This document shows positions 16,850 through 24,366 of a stretch of 64,000 nt of DNA, in pieces (the first letter of the stretch is position 1; each line of letters starts with the position of its first letter). The translations under genes and the position numbers were made by a program. Origin of the DNA: Actinomycetota bacterium (GTDB taxonomy: Bacteria; Actinomycetota; Thermoleophilia; Gaiellales; Gaiellaceae). The DNA lies in the NCBI GenBank assembly GCA_003152275.1, contig PLZU01000091.1:110217-174216 (forward strand), in the 5' to 3' direction. The notes under the pieces were generated by a model. The model did not search any database, was not told the origin of the DNA, and saw only the letters and a program-made list of their open reading frames with translations.

Positions 16850-17835
16850 GCCGTCGCCCTTGCCACGTCGTTCAGCCACGCATCGAGAAGGAGACGCTCG
16901 CGCGACTCGACGATGCCGCTTTCCTCAAGGCGCCCATACGCCGCGCTGAGGTTCTGAGCGATCGAAGCCTCGGCCGACGTAGCGGCGACAGCGGCATCGA
17001 ACGCTCCTTCTGCTTGGAGATACATGGGGATCTCGTCCGCGAAGTCCTTCAGGTAGTCATGGGGATTCCGCTCCTGCCGCACCGTCGCGGATCCGAATGC
17101 GAGCCGGAGTCCGTGTTCCCAAAGCACCGGCTGCGCCACGAGACTACGCAGGATGTCAGTGAAGCGGAAGTTCACGAAAGCGGGGAGATACAGGAGCGGG
17201 AACGCGTCTCTCGCGAAGACCGTGTTCTGAGAGTTGAAAGGGCACACGACGCCATGGTCGAGCACGAGCGGCGCACGCTCGGCGAACGTGATCGGACCAT
17301 CGAACACGAGGCGATACACGGCATCGACGTCGGGATCCGCATCGGCGAGGAACTGCCAAACGCCGATCTCGACGATCTGCGGGCGCACGGCCGTCACAGC
17401 TTCCTCAGCGCGGAGCAGACGGAGCGGGTATCCGCGCGGCCAGACGAAGGCATCGGTGAAGCGCCGATAGACGTTTACGAAGCCGGAGCCGGTAATGACG
17501 TCGAACTCGCCTTCGAACTTCGGGCACGCCCAGTTGTCCTTCGGGATGTTGTCGTCGTCGGTGTCCGCGATGACCTGTGCGCCCTCGCGCATCGCGTAGA
17601 GGTAGCCGACCATCTTCCGCGCGTAGTGGTTCCATGGCAGAAGGTTCGTCGTCTCGAACCCAAGTGCCGTCTGCGCACTCGGCGAGAGGTAGGTTACGCC
17701 GTCGAGGGCCCACTCCGGTGGCGTCCTCTGATCGCCCACGACGATCATGTGCCATTCCGAAAGGCGCGCGAACGCGCGCAGCGCGTCGGTCGGCGGGAAG
17801 ACCGACGTAACGACTATGAAATTCGAAGGCTGCAC
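16846..17835 (-). CDS. STELLO/DUF288-type glycosyltransferase-like protein
   Basis: 329 residues from ATG 17835. It opens with IVVTSVFPPTDALRAFARLS and IVVGDQRTPPEWALDGVTYL, followed by LPWNHYARKMVGYLYAMREG and IADTDDDNIPKDNW with an acidic metal-binding cluster. This order (V-G-D-x-x-T-P, R-K-x-x-G-Y-L, D-T-D-D-D) matches the DUF288/STELLO family, best known from plant Golgi proteins that influence cellulose synthase and from uncharacterised bacterial homologues. It lacks the plant transmembrane anchor. It is the first gene of a two-gene minus operon. Donor and acceptor unknown. Confidence 0.72.
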   Translation of the reverse strand: MQPSNFIVVTSVFPPTDALRAFARLSEWHMIVVGDQRTPPEWALDGVTYLSPSAQTALGFETTNLLPWNHYARKMVGYLYAMREGAQVIADTDDDNIPKDNWACPKFEGEFDVITGSGFVNVYRRFTDAFVWPRGYPLRLLRAEEAVTAVRPQIVEIGVWQFLADADPDVDAVYRLVFDGPITFAERAPLVLDHGVVCPFNSQNTVFARDAFPLLYLPAFVNFRFTDILRSLVAQPVLWEHGLRLAFGSATVRQERNPHDYLKDFADEIPMYLQAEGAFDAAVAATSAEASIAQNLSAAYGRLEESGIVESRERLLLDAWLNDVARATA

Positions 17836-18468
17836 GCTCGGGCGAGCCTAGCCAACGCCGTGCCGTCGATCGGAGACCGTGGCTCGCCGGAGGAGCCACC
17901 GCACATCGCTTAGCGAGCACCAATGCGCTCGTCGGCGCGTACGCAGACGGCGCTGCTCACCTTGCCCCAGGTCGCATTAGCCAGCGATGGGCACTCGACT
18001 AGCGCGATCCGCCGCGACATTCGGTTATTCGTTGCCATCCCGGATCAACGACGCCTGCTCCCGGTGGCCGAGACCGGACCAGGTCGACAAGCTGGGGCGA
18101 GCCCAGTACCGCCCATCACACGAAAGCCGCGGAAACGCGGCTTTTCTGTTGCCGGCGGTGTCGTGCCGGTGCTTCGCGGCTCACACGAGAGGCGCTGCCA
18201 AGCAGCCGTCGTGTCGTATCCTCTGATCGGCGATGGGTGAGCGTCTGAGGATGGTGCGGCCGTCTGACGGCCGCACCGTGGCGTTCGCGCTGTGGGGGGA
18301 TCTTGATCGGAGACCCCCACGAAGATGCCCTGATCTGGTGCACGCAGGGGGCATCTCCTGGGCGAGACGCAGTTACAGCGAGGGGAATTCGATCTGCTGG
18401 AAAACCGGCGTCTCGCCACTGCAAGGCATCGCCAAGAACGGGGCGCAGGAACGAAGGGGGCCGGCTCG
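17836..18468. other. Long intergenic region with an orphan hairpin terminator
   Basis: About 630 bases between the minus-strand STELLO-like gene and the plus-strand membrane protein. Both flanking genes start here, so promoters for both should be present, but no convincing -35/-10 pair was found. It contains a small hairpin (18092-18106 region) and a strong terminator-like hairpin at 18123-18144. The 14-base TCGACAAGCTGGGG at 18084-18097 recurs at 20287-20300. Just before the gene a purine-rich ribosome site (GAAGGGGG) is seen. No convincing protein-coding sequence otherwise. Confidence 0.5.
18123..18144 (+). terminator. Intrinsic terminator-like hairpin with GAAA loop
   Basis: AAAGCCGCG-GAAA-CGCGGCTTT forms a perfect nine-base-pair stem with a stable GNRA tetraloop, and the plus-strand 3' arm ends in TTTT. 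No recognised gene ends here: it stands between two divergent starts, so it would terminate an unseen plus-strand transcript or is left over from a lost gene. Confidence 0.65.
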
Positions 18469-20088
18469 ATGAGGAGCCAGCGTCTCCTGTCATTCACGGC
18501 CTTTGCAACAGCGCTGGTCTCGGCATTCGTCGTCGCGTTCTGGGCAACGGGTCCCAGCTTCACGGCGAAGTTCGGACCTATCGACGACCACGAACCCCTT
18601 ATGTGGATGGGTCCGGACGGCCACCTTCCGTGGTCGGAGTTCTGGGCAACCTTCATCAACAAGACCGAGGTCGGTCAATGGGGAGGCTCTGGTCGCTTCC
18701 GCCCCGCCTATTACCTGTTCCGAGTCGGGGAAACCGTGCTCTTCGGCAACAACCCGTGGGACTGGTACGCCTGCGTCCTCGTGATGTTCACGGGGGCGTG
18801 CGCGGTGCTCGGGTATGTGGCGGCGGTCTGGCTGTCGACGGTCGTCAACGGGAGTCGAGCCTGGATCTGCTGGTCGGTCATGTTAGTCGGCTCGGCAGTA
18901 TGCCCCTTCCTGTTTGCCGGGTTGTACGCCTGGTCGGGCATCGTCGCTCGCCTCGGCCCATCGGAGTTGCTGGGACTGCTAGCGACAGGGGTGGTGCTGC
19001 TGTCTCTTACGAAGCTAAGCCTGGGTCTGGGGCGCTTGTGGTGGATCCCTGCCCTACTGGGCGTCACCACGGCGATCTTCGCGAAGGAGTCGTTCTTCTC
19101 GCTCGCCCTGGCGTTCCCCCTCGTAGGGACGTATTCGTACCGAGCACTCGGGCGCCGCAAGACCGACCTCGTCGCCGGTCTCCTCGGGCTCCTGCCAGCA
19201 GTGTTTCTCGGGCTGATCTTGGCGCCGACCCTGCTCCGCAGCCAGCACGATATCTATGGCGCGGGCGTCGGCAGCAGTCGCCTTGCCGGGGCCATCTCGG
19301 CACTAGCCGAGCCTCCCCTGCGTCGGTGGTTCCTGGCCGGGGGCGTGGTCCTGCTCGCTTGGTTTGCGATGACCGTGACGATCCCTAAGGCAGAGCGGCG
19401 GGTCCCAACCTTCCTGCTCGCGGTGATCGTATGGCTGTTCGCATGCGTGTTCCTGGACGCGTGGTTCTACGACGGCAACTACTCGCTGCCCCGGTATCGA
19501 GCCATTTCCGACCTGGTTATCACAGTGCAGTTCCTCGGCGCGGCATGCCTGTCGATCGTCGCCATCCGTAGAAGTCGCAGGCACAGCCGCCCGGTGCTCG
19601 TGCTGGCCATCGCCTCGGTGGTGGCGAGTTCGTTCTTCATCGTCCGACTGGTCCAGGTCTCCGTGTCGGACCTCGAGCTTACGCACGAAAACGCGATCTA
19701 CCACGCCGCCACGTCGAACGATTACCAGCGTGGCCTTTCCGAGGCGCTGGCACGGCTGGCGGTGGAGCCGAAGCCCACAGTCGCCGTCGTCGCGACGAAC
19801 GGCGGCGACTACGAGCCGGCCTACGCGGTCCTCAACGAACTTGCCCGCCGGTCTGGGGACCGCTTTCGCGAATACCTGATCGTGGAGAACTCCTCACCCA
19901 GGACCAACGGGTCCCTCGACGCGATGGCCCGCATCTCCGAGAGTGGGGCGCCCGGCTGGCACACACGACCCGTCAGCGAGCTCGCCGGAACCGAGGACGC
20001 GGTCTGCGTCTTCCTGAACAAGGATCCGCGTCCCGTCGACGGATGCCGGCGCGGTGACGGGATCCGACTCATCGCCCAGGGGATGTAG
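18469..20088 (+). CDS. GT-C-like polytopic membrane protein with a C-terminal soluble domain
   Basis: 539 residues from ATG 18469. About eleven hydrophobic segments. After the first helix is GPIDDHEPLMWMG, an acidic D-D-H-E loop as found in GT-C glycosyltransferases and other surface-glycan membrane proteins, then FRPAYYLFRVGETVLFG. The last 110 residues are soluble and contain VAVVATNGGDYEPAYAVLNE. It stands alone, with over 500 non-coding bases on either side, unlike the tightly packed neighbours, and its codon choice (for example TCG/GTC with more CTG and ACG) gives the impression of separate origin. Function in the polymer pathway is inferred. Confidence 0.65.
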   Translation: MRSQRLLSFTAFATALVSAFVVAFWATGPSFTAKFGPIDDHEPLMWMGPDGHLPWSEFWATFINKTEVGQWGGSGRFRPAYYLFRVGETVLFGNNPWDWYACVLVMFTGACAVLGYVAAVWLSTVVNGSRAWICWSVMLVGSAVCPFLFAGLYAWSGIVARLGPSELLGLLATGVVLLSLTKLSLGLGRLWWIPALLGVTTAIFAKESFFSLALAFPLVGTYSYRALGRRKTDLVAGLLGLLPAVFLGLILAPTLLRSQHDIYGAGVGSSRLAGAISALAEPPLRRWFLAGGVVLLAWFAMTVTIPKAERRVPTFLLAVIVWLFACVFLDAWFYDGNYSLPRYRAISDLVITVQFLGAACLSIVAIRRSRRHSRPVLVLAIASVVASSFFIVRLVQVSVSDLELTHENAIYHAATSNDYQRGLSEALARLAVEPKPTVAVVATNGGDYEPAYAVLNELARRSGDRFREYLIVENSSPRTNGSLDAMARISESGAPGWHTRPVSELAGTEDAVCVFLNKDPRPVDGCRRGDGIRLIAQGM

Positions 20089-20611
20089 GCGCCGTGAGCG
20101 AGCTATCAGCCGCAGAGCGAGCACCAGTCTCGATGCGGATCTGATGTCTGCTCTGGGTCGTCCTCTTTCGTGGTCCGATATGCGGTCGGAGAGACGCAGC
20201 AGTCCACTTCATCTCCTTACTTGAACTGAAAGCAAGAATGCTGAGATTGCAGCGCTTTGCAGCGTCCGACACCCACACGCGTGTACTCGACAAGCTGGGG
20301 TCACTAATACAAGTAAAGAGGCGGCGCTCCGCGCCGCCAACCCCACGCGCCCGGCCGCGACACCCCTCCGGGGCGCCCGCGCCCGGTCGCGCGTCGGGTC
20401 CCGGCTGACCGAGAGCGTCCCCCTCCGCTCCGAGACCTGACCAGCGGCACGGACTGGGCGATGCAGCAGACCTTGGACGGCTCAGGGCACATTCCCAACT
20501 GTGAGTGTGTGAGCTGTCCCGTCTGGGGCGTTTGTCATCCATGAAGGGGCGGGCCTCGTCAAGGTGGCGGTCATGGTCCGCGGGGCCCGACCGGGGCGCA
20601 CGGGCCCGGCG
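20089..20611. other. Intergenic region without a convincing gene
   Basis: About 520 bases between two convergent genes. It holds a hairpin at 20320-20338, the second copy of TCGACAAGCTGGGG (20287-20300) and a very GC-rich stretch (20340-20430). Short frames exist on both strands but none shows recognisable sequence or a good start; they look like chance frames or decayed DNA. Confidence 0.45.
20320..20338 (-). terminator. Hairpin with T-rich tail on the minus strand
   Basis: GGCGGCGC-TCC-GCGCCGCC gives a perfect eight-base-pair stem. Read on the minus strand it is followed by TCTTTACTT, so it could terminate transcription of the methyltransferase gene that ends 270 bases earlier at 20612. 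No T-tract on the plus strand. Confidence 0.5.
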
Positions 20612-21397
20612 CTACTCCTTGTGCGCGACGAACCGGTGGGTAGTAGCCAGCAGTTCGTCTGGTGACTCGTCGATTTGGAAGTCGGGGCGAAGGAGTGCCC
20701 GCGGCTCCATCCGAACTTCTTCCAACTCCACGGAAAGACCTAGTGCGCTGGACGCCGCGACGTAGTCGCGCGCGTGGCGTCGGTTGAAGAAGCGTGGATC
20801 GAGCATGTAATCCACCTGTCCCACGAAGGCTTCCTGCGCTTCGCCCGTGAGGCCACGTTGGGAGGCTGTGGCGACGATCTCGTCCCGCGTCAGCCGCAGG
20901 TGGATCCACGGTTCGTCGCGGAAAAGGTGCTCGCAGTGATTCCCGTACGGCGAGTACCAGAGCGGTGCGGCGAGTGTGTACAGCGTTCCTCCCGAGGCGA
21001 GTACACGTGCCATCTCCCGATAGGCGTCTTCGAGGTCACGAACGTGCTCAAGCGTCGCGAACGAGAAGACGAGATCGAACATACCGTCCGGCAGGAGAAG
21101 CTGTTCCGCTGCGCCGCGGATGTACGTGATCCCCGGATCTGGATGCTTGGAGCCAATCTCCTCGATGGGATCCACGCCGTGGACACGCTCAACACCCAAG
21201 CGGCGGAACATCGCGCACTCGGTGCCGTCATTGCAGCCCACCACGAGAACGCTCCCTGGCGTTCGCCCATGTGCCCGCAGAGCCTTCCGCACATGCGACT
21301 CATTTAGCGACGACCCGCGCAGATCCCAGTAACGCTGGCGGCCGGCGCGCAGCGCTCGGCGTAGATGCGGAAATTGCTTCAAACCGTCCGAAATCAC
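20612..21397 (-). CDS. Class I SAM-dependent methyltransferase (type 11)
   Basis: About 261 residues from GTG 21397; an in-frame ATG at 21442 would add fifteen residues of unusual composition and is less likely. SAM motif I is GSVLVVGCNDGTECAMFRRL, followed by VHGVDPIEEIG (acidic ribose-binding residue), ITYIRGAAEQLLLPDGMFDL and FATLEHVRDLEDAYREMARV, all in the order expected for ubiquinone/sugar-type methyltransferases. The C-terminal third (PLWYSPYGNHCEHLF, VDYMLDPRFFNRRHARDY) is probably the acceptor-binding part. Homologues in glycan clusters may methylate sugars, but the substrate is unknown. It is convergent to the lone membrane protein. Confidence 0.82.
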   Translation of the reverse strand: MISDGLKQFPHLRRALRAGRQRYWDLRGSSLNESHVRKALRAHGRTPGSVLVVGCNDGTECAMFRRLGVERVHGVDPIEEIGSKHPDPGITYIRGAAEQLLLPDGMFDLVFSFATLEHVRDLEDAYREMARVLASGGTLYTLAAPLWYSPYGNHCEHLFRDEPWIHLRLTRDEIVATASQRGLTGEAQEAFVGQVDYMLDPRFFNRRHARDYVAASSALGLSVELEEVRMEPRALLRPDFQIDESPDELLATTHRFVAHKE

Positions 21398-21599
21398 TGC
21401 GCCGACCCTACATCGGAGGATATGGACGGAGCAGAGCGCCAATCGACCATCGAGGCATCGACGCTGTTCCGATCACTTCGCCCAGGCGTCATTGCAGAAC
21501 ACTCCCGCACGTCACGCTCTTCCCCTCAGTAGCCGTGACCAAAGGCCCAAGCGGGTGACAGCGCTGGCCGGTCTGGAGCCCTAAGCTCTGGACACGCAC

Positions 21600-21968
21600 A
21601 TGAACAGACGAGACGCACGATTCTTTTTGCTTCTCTCGGTCATGGCGGTGGCAGCGTTTCCCGCGGCTGCTGTCGCCAGCCCGACGCAGTTCAGGCTGCG
21701 AATCTTCGACCCCAGCGGGCTCGTGAAAACGGAGGTCACTATCGTCGACGTTGTGCGTTCATCTGTCCGTGCGGTGCGGCAGCCCTTCGGTTCCGCCTCG
21801 TTGGTCGGAAACTTCACAAAGGCGGGTGCTACGAAGTTCTGCGATCTCACCCGCGCTCTTGCGCGGCGGGGCTCACGGCTACGGAGGGCTCAGCACTTCG
21901 CCTTTGAGGTCGCAGGCCGCATCTACACACGCCCGTCGTCCGGTCAAGACCGCGGTCTGGCTCGCTGA
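21600..21968 (+). CDS. Small secreted protein with SecD P1-head-like domain
   Basis: 122 residues from ATG 21600. A clear signal peptide (RRDARFFLLLSVMAVAAFPA, cleavage after AVAS) precedes a domain containing NFTKAGATKFCDLTRALARR and HFAFEVAGRIYTRP. The F-T-x-x-G-A-x-x-F pattern and the H-F-A-F-E-V-x-G-R-I strand resemble the P1-head subdomain of SecD-like proteins; free-standing secreted versions are hypothesised, not characterised. The C-terminus after YTRP turns into low-complexity charged sequence and stops, so the gene may be truncated by a frameshift near 21935. No operon partner. Confidence 0.45.
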   Translation: MNRRDARFFLLLSVMAVAAFPAAAVASPTQFRLRIFDPSGLVKTEVTIVDVVRSSVRAVRQPFGSASLVGNFTKAGATKFCDLTRALARRGSRLRRAQHFAFEVAGRIYTRPSSGQDRGLAR

Positions 21969-22029
21969 TACTGCGAAGACCGTTTGACTGCGTCGCGCAG
22001 AGGATGCGGCGAGTCGCTTGACATCCGCG

Positions 22030-22773
22030 TCATCCCATCGAGTGTGTTGTCGCCATGTACCGCTCGATGACCTCATCCGGTGGGCCGATCTCGACGATTT
22101 CACCTCGATAGAGGCGCATGACGCGGTCGCATTGCTTTTCCATCGCGTCCACGTCATGGCTGACAAACACGATCGTCTTTCCTTGCGACCGAATCGTCTC
22201 GAGCGTCTCGAAGCACTTCTCCTGGAACTCCTGGTCCCCGACCGCCAGGACCTCGTCGAGCAACAGGATTTCGAATTCGACGCGGATCGACACGGAGTAC
22301 GCCAACCGCACCTTCATCCCCGACGAGAAGTTCTTGAGCTTCTGATCCATAAACCGCTCGAGACCTGCAAAGGCCACGATCTCGTCGTATCGCTCCTCGA
22401 TCTGCCTCATGGTCAGGCCCAGGAGTGCGCCGTTCACGCGGACGTTGTCTCGTGCTGAGAGCTCTTCGTTGAACCCGACCCCCAGCTCGACGAAGGGCGA
22501 TAGACGGCCAATCACCGTCATGTCCCCGCGCTCGGGCACGTAGATGCCCGCGAGCAACTTCAGCAGTGTGCTCTTACCGCTCCCGTTCGGGCCGATGATC
22601 CCGAAGAACTCGCCTTGCTCAATGCTGAAACTGACACCCTTGAGTGCATGTAGCTGCTCGACTTCCACGTGGTGGAAGGGATGGAGGAAGCGCTCCTTGA
22701 ACGTGTCTTGTCGTTGATGCGGCAGCTTGAAGCTCTTCCAGACGTCCGAAACGTCGATGGAGAACACGGTCAC
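22030..22773 (-). CDS. ABC transporter ATPase for polysaccharide export (Wzt/TagH-like)
   Basis: 247 residues from GTG 22773, which overlaps the permease stop (GTGA). Walker A is GIIGPNGSGKSTLLKLLAG, the signature is LKNFSSGMKVRLAYSVS, Walker B is EILLLDEVLAVGD, and the switch histidine is in VFVSHDVDAME. The glutamate/lysine-rich segment FKLPHQRQDTFKERFL before Walker A is typical of export ATPases of O-antigen and teichoic acid systems. It is short: the C-terminal carbohydrate-binding domain of some Wzt proteins is absent, so export should not depend on recognition of a capped chain end. Works with the permease at 22770-23594. Confidence 0.92.
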   Translation of the reverse strand: MTVFSIDVSDVWKSFKLPHQRQDTFKERFLHPFHHVEVEQLHALKGVSFSIEQGEFFGIIGPNGSGKSTLLKLLAGIYVPERGDMTVIGRLSPFVELGVGFNEELSARDNVRVNGALLGLTMRQIEERYDEIVAFAGLERFMDQKLKNFSSGMKVRLAYSVSIRVEFEILLLDEVLAVGDQEFQEKCFETLETIRSQGKTIVFVSHDVDAMEKQCDRVMRLYRGEIVEIGPPDEVIERYMATTHSMG

Positions 22774-23594
22774 GTCAACTCCGCCAGGTACGGCTCGTCT
22801 CGTTTGAAGATCCACCAGGCGATCATGAGCATGATCGTGAGGGTGGCGAGCGGAACTGCGCGCGCAGCCTCGGAGCCGTAGACCACTGCGACTGTCATCG
22901 CCTCTCTTTGCGGAACGATGACGGCGCGAATGTCCTGGAGCACCTGGACGAACGGGTTTGCGAAGGCGATGTACTGAGCCCAGCGGGGAAGGAATCCCAC
23001 CGGATAGATGATCGGGGTCGCGTAGAACAAGAGTTGGCCGGCAAGCTCCCAAACCTGACCGATGTCTCGCATGCGCGCGTGAAGCGTGGCGAGGATCACG
23101 GAAATAGCAAGCGTGAAGACGTAGAGCTCGAGGAGCAGCAGAGGGACGAAGAGCCACGAGAGCGCGGGTCGCAGGCCGTCGATCGCGATCAGGATCGCGA
23201 GGACGATCAGGTTCACCGCAAACGTCAGCAGCGTCGTCATCGACGCCGCCATGGGCAGCACGATGCGCGGAAAGGCCAGCTTCTTAAGCAACGAGCTGTT
23301 GCCCACGAACGACCAGAGTCCGAGGTTCGTGGTGTCGAGGAAGAAGGTCCAGAGCACGATCCCGATCAGGAGATACGCGGGATAGTGCTTGAAGCCGAGA
23401 TTGAGCCTGAAGAACCGCCCGAACACCGCGTACAAGACGGCGAAGTAGGCGAGCGGCTTCGCGACCGACCAGGCGTAGCCAAGTGAAGAGTCGGCGTACT
23501 TGAGCTTGAAGTCTGCTACCGAGACGACCCGAAGCACGCGGCCGATGTACGCCAGATCGACCCCTTCACTAGCGGCGTTACGGGTTCCCGGCAT
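22770..23594 (-). CDS. ABC-2 polysaccharide export permease (Wzm/TagG-like)
   Basis: 274 residues from ATG 23594 (MPGTRNAASEGVDLAYIGRV). About six membrane helices with family landmarks: FKLKYADSSLGYAWSVAKPL before the first helix, SLLKKLAFPRIVLPMAASMT between helices 2 and 3, and RMRDIGQVWELAGQLLFYAT followed by PIIYPVGFLP. It forms the channel half of a two-component exporter for lipid-linked glycans. Translation is coupled to the ATPase. A second, Wzx-type route at 54350 suggests two glycans or a two-step assembly. Confidence 0.92.
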   Translation of the reverse strand: MPGTRNAASEGVDLAYIGRVLRVVSVADFKLKYADSSLGYAWSVAKPLAYFAVLYAVFGRFFRLNLGFKHYPAYLLIGIVLWTFFLDTTNLGLWSFVGNSSLLKKLAFPRIVLPMAASMTTLLTFAVNLIVLAILIAIDGLRPALSWLFVPLLLLELYVFTLAISVILATLHARMRDIGQVWELAGQLLFYATPIIYPVGFLPRWAQYIAFANPFVQVLQDIRAVIVPQREAMTVAVVYGSEAARAVPLATLTIMLMIAWWIFKRDEPYLAELT

Positions 23595-23607
23595 GGCGGT
23601 AGGGTAG

Positions 23608-24357
23608 TCAGTCCAGTCGCTCGAAGACCGCAAAGCCGTTTCGCGTCGAAGGGTCGCGCTGGAAGAGTCGGTATCGCGAATCTGCCTCGAGTCTCCGAGT
23701 GCTCTCCCAGTTCTTGAACGTCTCCGTGTCGTCGAGGAGGATGAAACGCGCGCCGTAGACCTCATCCAGCTCGGCGGACCCCGTGAACTCGGACCCGTCG
23801 ATCAGCACTGCATCGAAGGTGTCGATCCCATGCTGCTGCTTGATCTGGGCGATGCCCGGGCACGAGAGACTGTGGTCGCTGAGGTAGTCGATGTCCTGCT
23901 GCAACCACCCAAGCACCATCTCGAGGGGGAAGTTCCTCAGCCGCGAAGGGACATCCCGGTAGAACGTCTCCACGTCCTCGAACGAAGGAAATCGCTCCAG
24001 AGGAATGCTCGAGACGTTGTAGCAATGAACGAAATCTTCATTGCTCCATCTCGTCACCAGCGCGGCGTGCCGCTCGACCGACACTTCGATGCAGTGCAGC
24101 CGCGGAAGCGTGGGGTTCCGTCGAGCGCCGCGCACCCAAGCTTCGGTGCTTCCGTCGCCGGCCGAGCTTCCGATCTCGAGAATCTCGTGCACGCCGGACG
24201 TGAAAGCGACCTCTTCAATGATCTGGGCAAAGGGATCACCTTTGATCTCCGGCGGGATCAGGTGGTCGAGTTCCGATCCCTTCTGCGTTCCAGCGCTCGA
24301 ATCCGCGTGATCGCGCCGAAGCCTGCGTCGGGCGTGATCGAGTCCCCTCCAGCGCAC
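23608..24357 (-). CDS. Class I SAM methyltransferase-like protein of unknown substrate
   Basis: 249 residues if the GTG at 24357, nine bases after the upstream stop, is the start; the first 30 residues are weakly protein-like and a later start before LDHLIPPEIKGDPFAQIIEE is possible. Motif I is HEILEIGSSAGDGSTEAWV, with LHCIEVSVERHAALV next and DAVLIDGSEFTGSAELDEVY as the motif-II/III region, followed by RFILLDDTETFKNWESTRRL. Such proteins occur beside fused glycosyltransferases. It ends 13 bases before the permease start in a same-strand operon. Confidence 0.65.
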   Translation of the reverse strand: MRWRGLDHARRRLRRDHADSSAGTQKGSELDHLIPPEIKGDPFAQIIEEVAFTSGVHEILEIGSSAGDGSTEAWVRGARRNPTLPRLHCIEVSVERHAALVTRWSNEDFVHCYNVSSIPLERFPSFEDVETFYRDVPSRLRNFPLEMVLGWLQQDIDYLSDHSLSCPGIAQIKQQHGIDTFDAVLIDGSEFTGSAELDEVYGARFILLDDTETFKNWESTRRLEADSRYRLFQRDPSTRNGFAVFERLD

Positions 24358-24366
24358 CGGGTCAGA

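Noticed and set aside
20505..20611. Plus-strand frame with VIHEGAGLVKVAVMVRG before the methyltransferase end.
   Set aside because: No start, no family, and located in a composition-odd intergenic stretch; reads like a chance frame.
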